A stretch of 57,856 nt of DNA from Streptomyces alboflavus (GCF_000716675.1 NZ_JNXT01000053.1:1-57856), one strand, 5' to 3'. Shown: positions 1 to 8,296, counted from the first letter of the stretch. Numbers and translations: made by a program. The notes: generated by a model from the sequence alone, not told the origin.

Positions 1-356
1 TGCTCGAGGTGGGGGCGGAGGGGCATGCGGGGTGGGGGGTGCGGTTGTTTGCGTCGTAGGGGCTGCGTCCCTGGCCGTGGGGGTGGTTGGCCCCTCCGGG
101 CGGGCCAGGAACCCTGCGGCACCGGCAACTATTCAGCCCGTCCGGCGTTTGAGGACGAGCGCGCAGCGCGATCGGCGGCGGACAGTCCCACCCGCACGGG
201 ACATCGGCGAGGGCTGGGGTCCAGGGGGCGCAGCGCCCCTGGTTACGGGAAAGGGCGGGACTGGGGAAGCCCCCGCGCAGCACCCCACCCTCCCACCCAC
301 CACAACCCACGCACTATCCCACCCACCCAATGACTAACTAACCGGAGGGAAACGAC
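1..356. other. Intergenic region upstream of ureG
   Basis: No convincing gene is visible here. The stretch is GC-rich, contains the 45-bp dispersed repeat described separately, and ends with a purine-rich ribosome-binding site (GGAGGG) a few bases before the ureG start. Open frames in it have no recognisable protein features. Upstream urease structural genes would be expected beyond the left edge, but none is seen. Confidence 0.6.
134..178 (+). repeat. 45-bp dispersed repeat, copy 1
   Basis: This 45-bp segment starts CAGCCCGTCCGGCG and ends GCGATCGGCGG. It recurs at 30112-30156 in reverse orientation with a single mismatch. Both copies are intergenic. Sequences beginning with this string are, from general knowledge, common dispersed intergenic repeats in Streptomyces genomes; the exact family name is not asserted. 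Confidence 0.75.
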
Positions 357-1046
357 ATGCACCTCGACCACACCCACGACGAATCCAAGGCCATCAGCGC
401 GGACGCGCACCGCCCCGACGGCACCCGCCGGGCCCTCCGTATCGGCCTCGGCGGCCCCGTCGGATCAGGCAAGACGGCGACGGTCGCAGCCCTCTGCCAG
501 GCCCTCCGCGACGAACTCTCCCTGGCCGTCGTGACGAACGACATCTACACCCGGGAGGACGCGGAGTTCCTCCTCCGTGAGGCGGTCCTCCCTCCGGAGC
601 GCATCACGGCTGTGGAGACGGGAGCCTGCCCCCACACCGCGATCCGCGACGACATCTCCGCGAACCTGGAGGCGGTGGAGGACCTGGAGGACGAGGTGGG
701 CCCGCTGGACCTGATCCTGGTGGAGTCGGGCGGCGACAACCTCACGGCGACCTTCTCGCGCGGCCTGGTGGACGCCCAGATCTTCGTCATCGACGTGGCG
801 GGAGGCGACGACATCCCGCGCAAGGGCGGCCCCGGCGTGACGACGGCCGACCTCCTCGTGGTGAACAAGACCGACCTCGCCCCGTACGTGGGCTCGGATC
901 TGGCCCGGATGGCGGCCGACGCGAAGGCGCAGCGCGCGGAGCTGCCGGTGGTGTTCCAGTCGCTGCGCTCGCAGGAGCACGTGACCGAGGTCGCGCGCTG
1001 GGTCCGGGAGCAGCACGCGAAGTGGACGGAAGCCCCGGCCAAGTGA
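357..1046 (+). CDS. ureG: Urease accessory GTPase UreG
   Basis: UreG is the GTPase that, with UreD/UreF and UreE, delivers nickel into the urease active site. The 229-residue protein has a short His-containing N-terminus, the P-loop GGPVGSGKT at residues 32-40, the family string [13 protein letters not shown], the metal-binding motif CPHTA, the [12 protein letters not shown] switch region and the guanine-specificity motif NKTD. Length is normal for the family. A GGAGGG ribosome-binding site precedes the ATG. The next gene, ureD, overlaps its stop codon, which implies translational coupling. The assignment is essentially certain. Confidence 0.97.
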   Translation: MHLDHTHDESKAISADAHRPDGTRRALRIGLGGPVGSGKTATVAALCQALRDELSLAVVTNDIYTREDAEFLLREAVLPPERITAVETGACPHTAIRDDISANLEAVEDLEDEVGPLDLILVESGGDNLTATFSRGLVDAQIFVIDVAGGDDIPRKGGPGVTTADLLVVNKTDLAPYVGSDLARMAADAKAQRAELPVVFQSLRSQEHVTEVARWVREQHAKWTEAPAK

Positions 1047-1858
1047 CCCATGCACCGCTCCTTGAGGACGACGCCGGGCAGCGGCCGCGGAGCCCCGCCG
1101 GGGTGAGGGCCCGCGCCCGCATCACCGCACGCGTGGACCCGCACGGCCGCACGGTCTTGCCCCTCCTCCACGGTGAGGCTCCCGTGGCCCTGCGCCGCAC
1201 TCGCACCACGGGCCCCGAGGCCCACGTCACGCTGGTGGGGGCGATGAGCGGCCCCCTGGGCGGCGACAGGATCACCGTGGAGGCGGAGGTCGAGGCGGGC
1301 GCGCGCCTGCACGTCGGATCGGCCGCGGCGACGATCGCCCTGCCGGGGCAGGACGGCGCCCCGGCACACTACGACGTGCGCCTCACGGTCGCCGCAGGGG
1401 CGGAACTGCGCTGGCTGCCGGAGCAACTGATCTCGGTGAAGGACAGCGAACTGCACGTCACGACCCGCGCGGACGTCGCCGCGGGTGGCCGCCTGGTCCT
1501 GCGCGAGGAACAGGTACTGGGCCGCACGGCCGAGACCCCGGGCCTCCTTTCGTCCAGGCTCACCGTGCATCACGCCGGCCACCCCCTCCTCGACCAGGAA
1601 CTGTCCTGCGGCCCCGGAGCCCCGGGCGGCTGGGACGGCCCGGCAGTCCTGGCAGGCCACCGCGCCGTGGGCCAACTCATCGTCGTAGACCCAGATTTCA
1701 CGCACCACCCACCACCCCCGACACCCCTGGGTGATGCGGCGGCCGTCACCCCCCTGGCAGGCCCGGGCGCCCTGGTCACAGCGCTGGCCCCCGACGCCCT
1801 GCGCCTGCGCCGGATCCTCGACGAAGCGCTGACCGGCTTGGCGCGCCTGAACACCTGA
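1043..1858 (+). CDS. ureD: Urease accessory protein UreD
   Basis: UreD (UreH) is the scaffold that binds apo-urease and joins UreF and UreG for nickel insertion. The protein has the family features: an early RARITARVD segment, a central acidic and glycine-rich beta region ([25 protein letters not shown]) and the [10 protein letters not shown] motif. I place the start at GTG 1043, which overlaps the ureG stop in the GTGA arrangement and gives 271 residues. An in-frame upstream ATG at 1022 lies inside ureG and is less likely. The gene closes the visible urease accessory operon. Confidence 0.92.
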   Translation: MTHAPLLEDDAGQRPRSPAGVRARARITARVDPHGRTVLPLLHGEAPVALRRTRTTGPEAHVTLVGAMSGPLGGDRITVEAEVEAGARLHVGSAAATIALPGQDGAPAHYDVRLTVAAGAELRWLPEQLISVKDSELHVTTRADVAAGGRLVLREEQVLGRTAETPGLLSSRLTVHHAGHPLLDQELSCGPGAPGGWDGPAVLAGHRAVGQLIVVDPDFTHHPPPPTPLGDAAAVTPLAGPGALVTALAPDALRLRRILDEALTGLARLNT

Positions 1859-1941
1859 CCCACCTGCCTCACTTGACCCACCTGCCCCGCCAGACCTCTG
1901 AACCCTGACCCAGGACCTGTCCCGCCCGACGGACGCGGCCC

Positions 1942-2148
1942 TCAACTCTGCGGGGCCTTGGCCGAAGCCGTCGCCACGGCGGCGCCGAGCACGATGAGGC
2001 CGATGCTGAGGTAGATCTCGTAGCCGTCGACGTACAGGTGCCGCATGAAGCCCATGAGCGGAATCCACTTGTCGAATGCCTCGTGGACGATGCCCTGCAG
2101 GCCGCCGACGATGAGCGTGAAGCTGATGAACCCAAGGATGCCTTTCAT
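1942..2148 (-). CDS. Small conserved-type membrane protein
   Basis: This 68-residue product starts MKGILGFISFTLIVGG and has two hydrophobic helices (about residues 4-20 and 43-63) separated by a short polar loop with EAFDKW and RHLYVDGYE. A GGGAG ribosome-binding site precedes the ATG. A longer in-frame extension to 2349 reads as low-complexity arginine-rich sequence and was not used. The gene converges on ureD. Function is unknown; the clean amphipathic pattern and the ribosome-binding site support a real gene. Confidence 0.75.
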   Translation of the reverse strand: MKGILGFISFTLIVGGLQGIVHEAFDKWIPLMGFMRHLYVDGYEIYLSIGLIVLGAAVATASAKAPQS

Positions 2149-2594
2149 GCTCCCGAGCGTAGAAAGCGCAGGTCGGGGTGGGTATTGGTCGTCGGTACAT
2201 GGCAGGGCGCGGGCGGTAGTCCGAAAGTATCGACCTGCGGGGCGTGCGGACCGGGCGGCGCGGGGGGAGCGGACGAAGGTCCGGCGCTGTGCGCCGCCGC
2301 CGTGACCGGTACACCGACATCGCTTGGGTGCGACTGCCTGGAACGTCAACGCTGACGCAGCCCCAGAAGGGCTCGGACCCGCGGAAGTGCTCGCCTGCCG
2401 TGTGCCACTGGACTCCGGGTTAGGCGCCGCGCAGTGAGCGGCGGCTCGGCCTGGAGTGCGACTTGGAAGGGTTGGACCTCGTTGTCATCGGTAGGACGGC
2501 GGCTGATGCCCAACGTGCAGTCGAAGTCATTCCCGTTCCCTGGCCGCCCGGCTGGAGGCAGGTCGCAGGCCTCCCGGCAGGACGACACGTCACA

Positions 2595-2614
2595 TTGATT
2601 AACGTTCAACCATT
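2595..2614. promoter_or_regulatory. Operator-like motif, copy 1
   Basis: The sequence TTGATTAACGTTCAACC contains TTGA and TCAA half sites. A closely related copy, with one extra T and a G-to-A change, lies at 2865-2886. Such spaced TTGA/TCAA elements resemble MarR-family operators. No MarR gene is present next to it, so the regulator is unknown. Confidence 0.35.
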
Positions 2615-2864
2615 TTCGGCCGCCATTCGCGCGGCGGGTCGGCGCCGACCGCACTCAAGGCCGAGCCGCGAAGTCGGTGCAGGGTAGGGCTGCGACGCCC
2701 TCGATCGAAGCCCTCGCACCCCAGATCCCCGACCGCGCCACACGGAGGATCCCCCTGGCACCCCCGCACCCCTGGAGCGCCGCCCTGGCCAGCGCTGGTG
2801 CTGCCACCCCCGCCCAGGTCGACCGCCGGGAGGTCGACGCTCCAGTGCGCGAACAATGGCTCAT

Positions 2865-2886
2865 TATGATTTAACATTCAACCGAT
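2865..2886. promoter_or_regulatory. Operator-like motif, copy 2, upstream of VOC gene
   Basis: TGATTTAACATTCAACC lies about 95 bp upstream of the VOC gene start and matches the motif at 2595-2614 apart from a one-base insertion and one substitution. It stands out as AT-rich in otherwise GC-rich DNA. I infer a regulator binding site for the VOC gene promoter. Confidence 0.4.
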
Positions 2887-2976
2887 GTATGGGGCATGCT
2901 GATTGGAGCAACGGAGACCGCCCCGGTCCCCGGTCTCCGGTTCAACACCCCGGCCGATCAACGGAGATGACCCCAC

Positions 2977-3507
2977 ATGAGCCAGACCCTGCCGCTCCGC
3001 CTTCACCACCACGCATGGATCACCGACGACCAGGAGGCCAATCGGCACTTCTACGAGGACGTCATCGGCCTGCCCCTGGTGGCCACCTGGACCGAACGCG
3101 AGGTGCTCTCCGGAGCCGAACGCGCCTACAGCCACGCCCTCTACGGCATGGCCGACGGCAGCGCGCTCGCCTTCTTCCAGTTCGCCGACCCCAAGGACCA
3201 GGAGGAGTTCAAGACGGACCTCAACGTCACCCCCCTGCGCCACATCGCCTTCAAGGTCGAGGCGGAGACCCAGGAAGCCATACTCAAGCGCGTCACCTCG
3301 GCCGACTGCACCGATGCGAACGCCCACGTGCTCGACCACGGCTTCTGTGTCTCGCTGTACGTCACGGACCCCAACGGGCTCATCCTGGAATTCGCCGTCG
3401 ACCACCCCGACGTGGAGAAGATCGACGCCGAGCGACGCGCCACGGCACACGCCGACCTCGCCCGCTGGCTCGCCGGCGACCACACCAGCAACAACCACTG
3501 GCGCTGA
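2977..3507 (+). CDS. VOC-family (glyoxalase/extradiol dioxygenase fold) protein
   Basis: The 176-residue protein has the two-module vicinal oxygen chelate fold. The N-terminal module begins LRLHHHAWITDDQEANRHFY and carries the first metal-ligand histidine; the second has RHIAFKVEAE near residue 90; the closing DPNGLILEFAVD segment contains the conserved glutamate ligand. These fit a metal-dependent catechol 2,3-dioxygenase, glyoxalase or resistance-protein type enzyme, but the substrate cannot be told from sequence. A GGAGAT ribosome-binding site precedes the ATG. The gene is the last chromosomal gene before the AICE left end. Confidence 0.85.
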   Translation: MSQTLPLRLHHHAWITDDQEANRHFYEDVIGLPLVATWTEREVLSGAERAYSHALYGMADGSALAFFQFADPKDQEEFKTDLNVTPLRHIAFKVEAETQEAILKRVTSADCTDANAHVLDHGFCVSLYVTDPNGLILEFAVDHPDVEKIDAERRATAHADLARWLAGDHTSNNHWR

Positions 3508-3674
3508 CCCCCGCCACCGGACAGCCCTGCCCCGTAGCCGTACTGCCCCGTAGCCGTCACGGCAACGACGCCGACCTGCTGCGACTCTGCCCCGAACGGG
3601 GTCAGCGGCCCGTCGGCGTCGAGGAGCAGCAGTCGAGGCCTGGATGAATCGGGCCCCTTCCCTGCCCTGGCCGC

Positions 3675-3707
3675 TCACCGGTACAAACCAATCCGTTTAT
3701 CGGATTG
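3675..3707 (+). repeat. attL, 33-bp direct repeat
   Basis: The repeat begins TCACCGGTACAAACC and ends TTTATCGGATTG, and is identical to 22767-22799. It contains the inverted repeat CAATCCG/CGGATTG with a 5-bp spacer. It lies about 170 bp after the VOC gene stop and not in a tRNA gene. Bases outside it diverge immediately on both sides, which defines the edge of the element. Confidence 0.92.
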
Positions 3708-3903
3708 CTTAACTGGATGCGCAACGTGGGCACTTGAATCTCTCTATATCAAGCGCGAGCGCAGGGCGGCCTCGTTCACGGAAGTCCGCGTTCGTACGCG
3801 GTAAGACGCCTAGGCTGGCCCCCAGCTTGGCTCCCCGCGCCCCGGGCTTTGAGTGATGAGGTAGTGCTGGTTGCGGACGTGCTAGGCCGGGAGGGTGGCG
3901 AAG

Positions 3904-4029
3904 ATGGCGAAGCGTAGGCGGACTCAGCCCCGAGACGCACGAGGCAGATACGCGCGCATGCCGGCCCCGCCTATGTGGTTGGCCATCGGCTTCGTTATCT
4001 TGGTCCTGGTCATTATCAATCTGTCCTGA
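3904..4029 (+). CDS. Small single-pass membrane protein (AICE left end)
   Basis: This 41-residue product reads MAKRRRTQPRDARGRYARMP followed by a hydrophobic helix WLAIGFVILVLVIINLS that ends the protein. It has a basic N-terminal tail and one predicted membrane segment, so the tail should face the cytoplasm. A strong ribosome-binding site GGGAGGG at 3889-3895 lies 8 bases before the ATG. The gene sits just inside attL. Function is unknown; single-pass peptides of this type can be toxins, holin-like or membrane anchors, but nothing distinguishes these options. Confidence 0.6.
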   Translation: MAKRRRTQPRDARGRYARMPAPPMWLAIGFVILVLVIINLS

Positions 4030-4413
4030 TGGCTTAAATCTGGTGTGGGAGGCAACGGCACCTCAGCTTGGGAAGCTGGGGTGACCTAGCGTCGCTGCGG
4101 GCGTTGACCTGTGGCGGGAAGCCCGTCGCCGCCTGTTGGAGGGACGCTGGTTCCCCGATGTTCCCCCGTGGATCCCGGTACGATCTGGCATGCGTATGGC
4201 ACGACCTCTTCGTCCCGAAGCAATTCAGCCTGGGTGCCGGCCTTGGCCTGGTGGAGCACTCATCTGCGAGGACGGTTCGTGGGTGTGCGTGGGCGTCCGC
4301 CGTTGTGCGTAGCGATCACTGGCCACACACAGTCCGCAGTCGGCGCTGTGTTGCTCCCATTAGTTGACGACTTCGTCGCTGGCTACGGCGAACATGAACG
4401 TAGCCAGCTCGGG
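4030..4413. other. AICE left-end region with weak coding signal
   Basis: This stretch between the small membrane protein and the kinase stop codon has no strong gene. It contains one possible leaderless small ORF at 4190-4312. Base composition is lower in GC than the chromosome around the AICE. Confidence 0.4.
4190..4312 (+). CDS. Possible 40-residue leaderless ORF, Cys-rich
   Basis: The frame encodes 40 residues ending GSWVCVGVRRCA, with four cysteines in the C-terminal half. A -10-like TACGAT at 4179-4184 ends five bases before the ATG, the arrangement seen for leaderless Streptomyces transcripts. There is no ribosome-binding site and no clear -35. It may be a chance frame; the call is weak. 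Confidence 0.2.
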   Translation: MRMARPLRPEAIQPGCRPWPGGALICEDGSWVCVGVRRCA

Positions 4414-5628
4414 CTAGTCAAGGCCACAGAGTTCCAGAGCCTTCTCCCATCGCTTGGAAGAGACGTCCTGCACGAGTTGGTCAAGGTTCGGCGCTTCCCT
4501 TGAGGAGAAGAGCGATTCTTCGTGGGGCTCCGCGTTGAGCCAGTCTGGGGGCAGAAGATAGTCATCCATCTCTGGCCGGTCCGACGGATTCTTCGTGAAA
4601 CACGGCCGGATGTACTCGGCGAAACGCTCGGGAACCCCGGTGAGGTCCGGCTCAGCCGTGCATATCGCGAGCATCGTGGCCATACTGCCCCTCGCCTCAA
4701 ACGGAGATCTTCCGCCACGCGCCAGAGAAGCCACGGTAGACGCCAGAGAGAAGAGATCCGACTGGAACGGCTCCAGCGGCTTTGCCTCGATCTGCTCGGG
4801 CGACATGTACGCCACGGTCCCGATGACGTTCCCAACGGTCGTCAGCGGCACGTTGCTTTCGTCACGGGCAATGCCGAAGTCAAGGACGACGCTGCCATTA
4901 CTGTTGGACCTCAACAGTGGCGAACGGTAATAACTGTAGGTCAGGTTACTGGGCTTCACGTCGCGATGAACGAACTCATGATTGATCGACTGAAGCGACT
5001 CGTTGGCTGCCTGGAAGATGTTGAAAAGGTCCCGCTCCTCGAAAACCACACGCTCCTCCAGCAGATCGGCAAGCGTAGGGTGCGGGATGTACTGCATGGC
5101 GAACCACGGAACCGGGTCCTCGCCGTGGGCTATCGGCATCGGCGAACCCGAGACCGGCGGATCGATCAACCGGATTTTCTCCGCCATGCCGGGGATGGTG
5201 AGCTGGTGCTGATCCGCAGTGTCAAACGCTCTATCTCTTTGAAGGTGCGCGGCCTGTAGACCCAGGTGCCTCCAGAAGAACACCTTTTCGTATGCCGCCA
5301 CCTCACGCCGGAACCGTTCCCGCATCGACGCATCCGACGCGTAGCGCGGGCTGATCGTCTTGATAGCTGTGGGAGCACGGCGTATGAGGTGCCATGGTGT
5401 CAGCCGAAGCGCATCACCGCCGAAGTCCATCCCATGAGAGTCAAATCCCTTAATATACCCCGTAACGTACGGATCAAACTTCGGTGTAAGCGAGGCGAGG
5501 AGTCCGTCAGGTCGGCCGTTGCCGTCGAAAATTCCGAGGTACACGACGCCCATGCCACCCTCGCCGAGTCTGGCGACGAGACGGTATCCACCTAGTTCTC
5601 TCGGATCGCCGTCCTTCAGTGGTTCCAT
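4414..5628 (-). CDS. Cytoplasmic Ser/Thr protein kinase with N-lobe insertion
   Basis: This 404-residue Hanks-type kinase carries the glycine loop LGEGGMGVVY (21-30), ATP-binding lysine in TAIKTI (K90), catalytic loop HRDVKPSN (221-228), DFG (250-252) and SPE (276-278). All catalytic residues are present. The glycine loop and the lysine are separated by about 60 residues instead of the usual 14-17, with an insertion that contains DPYVTGYIKGFDSHGMDFGG. There is no C-terminal membrane helix, so it should be cytoplasmic. GGGAGGGG precedes the ATG. It sits near attL, apart from the transfer genes, so I infer AICE cargo, possibly for defence or element control. Its GC content appears lower than that of flanking chromosomal genes. 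Confidence 0.88.
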   Translation of the reverse strand: MEPLKDGDPRELGGYRLVARLGEGGMGVVYLGIFDGNGRPDGLLASLTPKFDPYVTGYIKGFDSHGMDFGGDALRLTPWHLIRRAPTAIKTISPRYASDASMRERFRREVAAYEKVFFWRHLGLQAAHLQRDRAFDTADQHQLTIPGMAEKIRLIDPPVSGSPMPIAHGEDPVPWFAMQYIPHPTLADLLEERVVFEERDLFNIFQAANESLQSINHEFVHRDVKPSNLTYSYYRSPLLRSNSNGSVVLDFGIARDESNVPLTTVGNVIGTVAYMSPEQIEAKPLEPFQSDLFSLASTVASLARGGRSPFEARGSMATMLAICTAEPDLTGVPERFAEYIRPCFTKNPSDRPEMDDYLLPPDWLNAEPHEESLFSSREAPNLDQLVQDVSSKRWEKALELCGLD

Positions 5629-6208
5629 CCGTAGCCCCTCCCGTGGCTCTTATCCGCGGCGATCATAGCGAGGGCGGGAAAGTGGGAGTGAGCCCGTCTC
5701 CCGACTCTCAGCGGGTTCATGACATGCAGCCGTTGGCTGTCGCACGCGGTCGGTGGAGCGGCTTTGGGTTGGAGCTGCTTTGGCGCGAGTGATCATGGCC
5801 CCGTAAGCTTCCGGCGCGTCGGGCAGTCTGTGGACCTGCCCACTAAAGCACGACGTTGGGGCCATGATCTTCGAGGCTCGAGCCAAAGTGGCGGCATAAA
5901 GCCGTGGAGCCGACCGCCCGGCCACGACGTACCTCTCTCGAACCCCAAGTGGCTGATCGCTTAGCGTGCGGCACGGGCGCCAGCCAGGCTGGGGCGGGGT
6001 CAGGAGCGCAGGCCCGGCCGGGGGCCGGGCCGCGTGCGGGGAGCGGAGCGAGCCGCCTTGAATGTGTAGAGAAGGTTGTAACTCAGAAGTCACTGATCGT
6101 GGTGGGCGAGTGCCGGTGGCTGGGGACATCCTCAGAACGGCTGAAGGTGCTGCGACCACCTCCCGTTACGCTGGTACGCACCACCTCAGAATGGAGAGTG
6201 CACTGCGG
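5629..6208. other. Intergenic region between kinase and GntR-Nudix gene
   Basis: No gene is supported in these 580 bp. It should contain the divergent promoters of the kinase and of the GntR-Nudix gene. The 79-bp inverted-repeat element at 5791-5869 is the only clear structure. A 169-codon frame on the minus strand lacks any recognisable feature. Confidence 0.5.
5791..5869. repeat. 79-bp inverted-repeat element, MITE-like
   Basis: Perfect 12-bp terminal inverted repeats GATCATGGCCCC (5791-5802) and GGGGCCATGATC (5858-5869) enclose 55 bp that contain a smaller hairpin GGGCAG/CTGCCC (5821-5826, 5836-5841). The structure resembles a miniature inverted-repeat element or the ends of a decayed insertion sequence. 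No flanking target duplication was identified and there is no transposase. Confidence 0.45.
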
Positions 6209-6997
6209 ATGGGGCCAAAGACAGCCAAGGTCTACGAGACGATTCGTGAGCGACTCGCGTCTGGCGAGTACGCCCCCGGCGACAAGATGCCCTCGGAGCG
6301 GACGCTCTCGGAGGAACTTGGCATCGGCCGGACGGCGCTTCGGCAAGTGCTGGCCCGACTCCTGGCAGAGGGCGCCTTGGAGGTGCGAGGCAGAAGCTCG
6401 TACCGGGTGCCCGGAGCCGTCAGCGTCGAGACCCCCGAGGGTCTGGAACCGTGGCGCATCCACGGCGAGCGAGACGTCTACGACAACCGCTGGGTCAAGC
6501 TGCAGCTTTGGGACGTTGAGCCGCCTGGCCTGAAGCGCTTCGAGCATCACGTGGTGAAGCTCCACCATGTGGCCATCACCGCGGTCCTGGATGACCAGGA
6601 CCGGGTGCTGATGATGTGGCGGTACCGGTTCGTCCCTCAGCAGTGGGGCTGGGAGCTGCCCGGCGGCATCGTGGACGAAGGGGAGGACCCCGCGGCCACG
6701 GCGCTCCGGGAAGTCGTCGAAGAGACCGGGTGGCGGCCGAAGTCGGTGGAGCACGTCGTCACCTATCAGCCCATGGTGGGCATGGTCGACTCGCCTCACG
6801 AGATCTTCGTCGGGCACCAGGCCGAGCAGGTCGGTCCGCCGACGGACTTGGAAGAGGCCGGCCACATCGAGTGGGTTCCGCTCGCAGACATCCCCGGGCT
6901 GATGGCCCGCGGTGAACTGATGGGATCCGGCACCCTCGTTGCCCTGCTCCACATCCTGGCGAGCCGCGGGCGGCAAGGAGCTACAACCGCTCGCTGA
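6209..6997 (+). CDS. GntR-type HTH fused to Nudix hydrolase (Pif-like)
   Basis: The protein has an N-terminal GntR winged helix (about residues 1-70: AKVYETIRERLASGEYAPGD, then PSERTLSEELGIGRTALRQ) joined to a Nudix hydrolase domain. The Nudix box starts GGIVDEGEDPAATALREVVE and continues ETGW. Pif, the pSAM2 factor that blocks redundant transfer between element-bearing cells, is a Nudix protein, and GntR regulators such as KorSA control AICE transfer; this fusion could do both jobs. I chose ATG 6209 because GGAGAG at 6193-6198 precedes it; upstream starts at 6062 and 6191 lack a site. It converges on the XRE gene with a 17-bp overlap. Confidence 0.85.
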   Translation: MGPKTAKVYETIRERLASGEYAPGDKMPSERTLSEELGIGRTALRQVLARLLAEGALEVRGRSSYRVPGAVSVETPEGLEPWRIHGERDVYDNRWVKLQLWDVEPPGLKRFEHHVVKLHHVAITAVLDDQDRVLMMWRYRFVPQQWGWELPGGIVDEGEDPAATALREVVEETGWRPKSVEHVVTYQPMVGMVDSPHEIFVGHQAEQVGPPTDLEEAGHIEWVPLADIPGLMARGELMGSGTLVALLHILASRGRQGATTAR

Positions 6998-8141
6998 GGA
7001 GGTCGACGCGGCGGCGCTGCCGCACTGAGCCGGTGCGGCTGGCGAGCAGTCGCGCCTGCCTCAGGTGGGTCTTCGCGTCGTCGTACTCTGCGCGCGCCAA
7101 GTGGGCCTGAGCGAGGTCGGTGTGAAGGCCGCCTTGGGCGCGGACGAAGGTCGGATCCGCGGCTTCCAAGGCTGTGTACAGGCTGGTCACTGCCTCGCCG
7201 TCCCCGAGCAGGGCGAGGACGTTGCCTCGCCACCGAGCGAGGTGCGCGCCGTTCAGGAAGATGCTCAGCATGTCCGGGTCCCGGTCCCCGGAGTCGGACG
7301 GGATGCTTGCTCCAGCCGCATCGAGTGCCCGTCGGCAGTCATCAGGCATTCCAGCGTGGGCGCAAAGCTCCGCTTCGGCCGCGTACAGCCACGCCTGGAG
7401 CCGGGGGGACCCGTCTCGGGCAAGGGTGCGTTGTGCATCGCGGACCAGGTCGACTCCGAGGGATGGCCGGCCAGCCTCGCAGAGCACGTATGCCTGCTCT
7501 GCCATCGCGTGGGCGAGATACATCGGGGCCTCAGCGTCCCTCGCCGCCCGCTTCGCGAGTTCGTAGTGACGCCAGGCGCGTTCGACCGCCCCGGAGTCGA
7601 TCGCCTGCCACGCCGCCAGCGTTGACGCTCCGGCGAGTGCGAGTGCCACGGGACGGCGCGCGCTGGGGAGCACTGTGAAGTTCAGCGCGTCTTCCAGGGC
7701 GGAGAGGTGCCCGGTCATCTGGTCCACAAGACCAGCCGCGCCCATCTGGCGGTCCATGGTGCGCAGTAACTCGGTCTGGTCGTTGAACGCCTTCACCATG
7801 GATTCGCTGACGCTGCCCGCTGAATCGATGCGGCTCAGCAGTTCGTCGTACCCGTCGGCGGATGAAGGCGCAGCTACGAGTGGGCCGCCCCGGAGTTCCG
7901 CGTCGGTGGTGCCGAGAAGCTGCCGCAGGACTACCGCGTAGCGGTCCGAGATCGTGCGCTTGCCGTTCTCCCACTCGGACACGTACACACGCAAACTCGC
8001 CGTCGACGCAACGTCCGTGACGTGCCGTCGGGCGTACTGCTCGATCTCGCGAACCAGTCGCTCCTGAGACCAGCCCCGCGCCGTTCGCGCACTCCGAAGT
8101 CCTGTACTCACAGGCCACCGCCCGGCAGTAGGTCCGTCCAT
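6981..8141 (-). CDS. XRE-family regulator with TPR-like C-terminus
   Basis: The 386-residue protein begins with a helix-turn-helix domain (about residues 12-80: LRSARTARGWSQERLVREIE, then SLRVYVSEWENGKRTISDRY). The rest is alanine-rich helical sequence with tetratricopeptide-like pairs, for example AWRHYELAKRAARDAEAPMY and DLAQAHLARAEYDDAKTHLR. Such XRE-TPR proteins are common regulators on actinobacterial mobile elements and in antibiotic clusters. It is divergent from the transfer operon and its start region lies next to repeated CAACAGGG motifs, so autoregulation is plausible. The target genes are not known. Confidence 0.82.
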   Translation of the reverse strand: MDGPTAGRWPVSTGLRSARTARGWSQERLVREIEQYARRHVTDVASTASLRVYVSEWENGKRTISDRYAVVLRQLLGTTDAELRGGPLVAAPSSADGYDELLSRIDSAGSVSESMVKAFNDQTELLRTMDRQMGAAGLVDQMTGHLSALEDALNFTVLPSARRPVALALAGASTLAAWQAIDSGAVERAWRHYELAKRAARDAEAPMYLAHAMAEQAYVLCEAGRPSLGVDLVRDAQRTLARDGSPRLQAWLYAAEAELCAHAGMPDDCRRALDAAGASIPSDSGDRDPDMLSIFLNGAHLARWRGNVLALLGDGEAVTSLYTALEAADPTFVRAQGGLHTDLAQAHLARAEYDDAKTHLRQARLLASRTGSVRQRRRVDLLSERL

Positions 8142-8175
8142 CGACTCTTTCAGGATGCCTCACGTTGCCGCAGGT

Positions 8176-8212
8176 CAACAGGGGTTAACAGGGCGGAAGT
8201 TAAGCCCTGTTG
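8176..8212. promoter_or_regulatory. Operator-like repeats upstream of XRE gene
   Basis: CAACAGGG (8176-8183) and CCCTGTTG (8205-8212) form an 8-bp perfect inverted repeat, with a further AACAGGGC at 8187-8194 paired to GCCCTGTT at 8204-8211. The cluster starts 35 bp upstream of the XRE ATG. Its position suggests an autoregulatory operator. Confidence 0.5.
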
Positions 8213-8296
8213 GCTACCGACGCCCCTACCTCAAGCGGTCTTCTGGATCTGCACCAGGGAGGGCGAGCGCGGCTCGGCTCGGCGCAATCGCTTGAC

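Larger units (their letters stand above)
2149..2976. other. 828-bp region without a clear gene
   Basis: Several open frames exist on both strands but none has convincing codon use, a ribosome-binding site or recognisable sequence. The region holds two related operator-like motifs (2595-2614 and 2865-2886) and the promoter region of the downstream VOC gene. It may contain a decayed gene, but no family was recognised. Confidence 0.5.

Noticed and set aside
545..2320. 591-codon minus-strand frame across ureG-ureD
   Set aside because: It is antisense to two clear genes, is Arg/Pro-rich and shows no domains; long antisense frames are a normal by-product of high GC at third positions.
3660..3720. 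tRNA gene at attL
   Set aside because: No acceptor or T-arm pattern can be folded around the 33-bp repeat; the symmetry is a simple palindrome.
4111..4503. 130-codon plus-strand frame at the AICE left end
   Set aside because: It lacks a ribosome-binding site and runs into the kinase 3' end; sequence has no recognisable features.
5650..6159. 169-codon minus-strand frame covering the inverted-repeat element
   Set aside because: No ribosome-binding site, low-complexity composition, and it spans a MITE-like structure and a promoter region.
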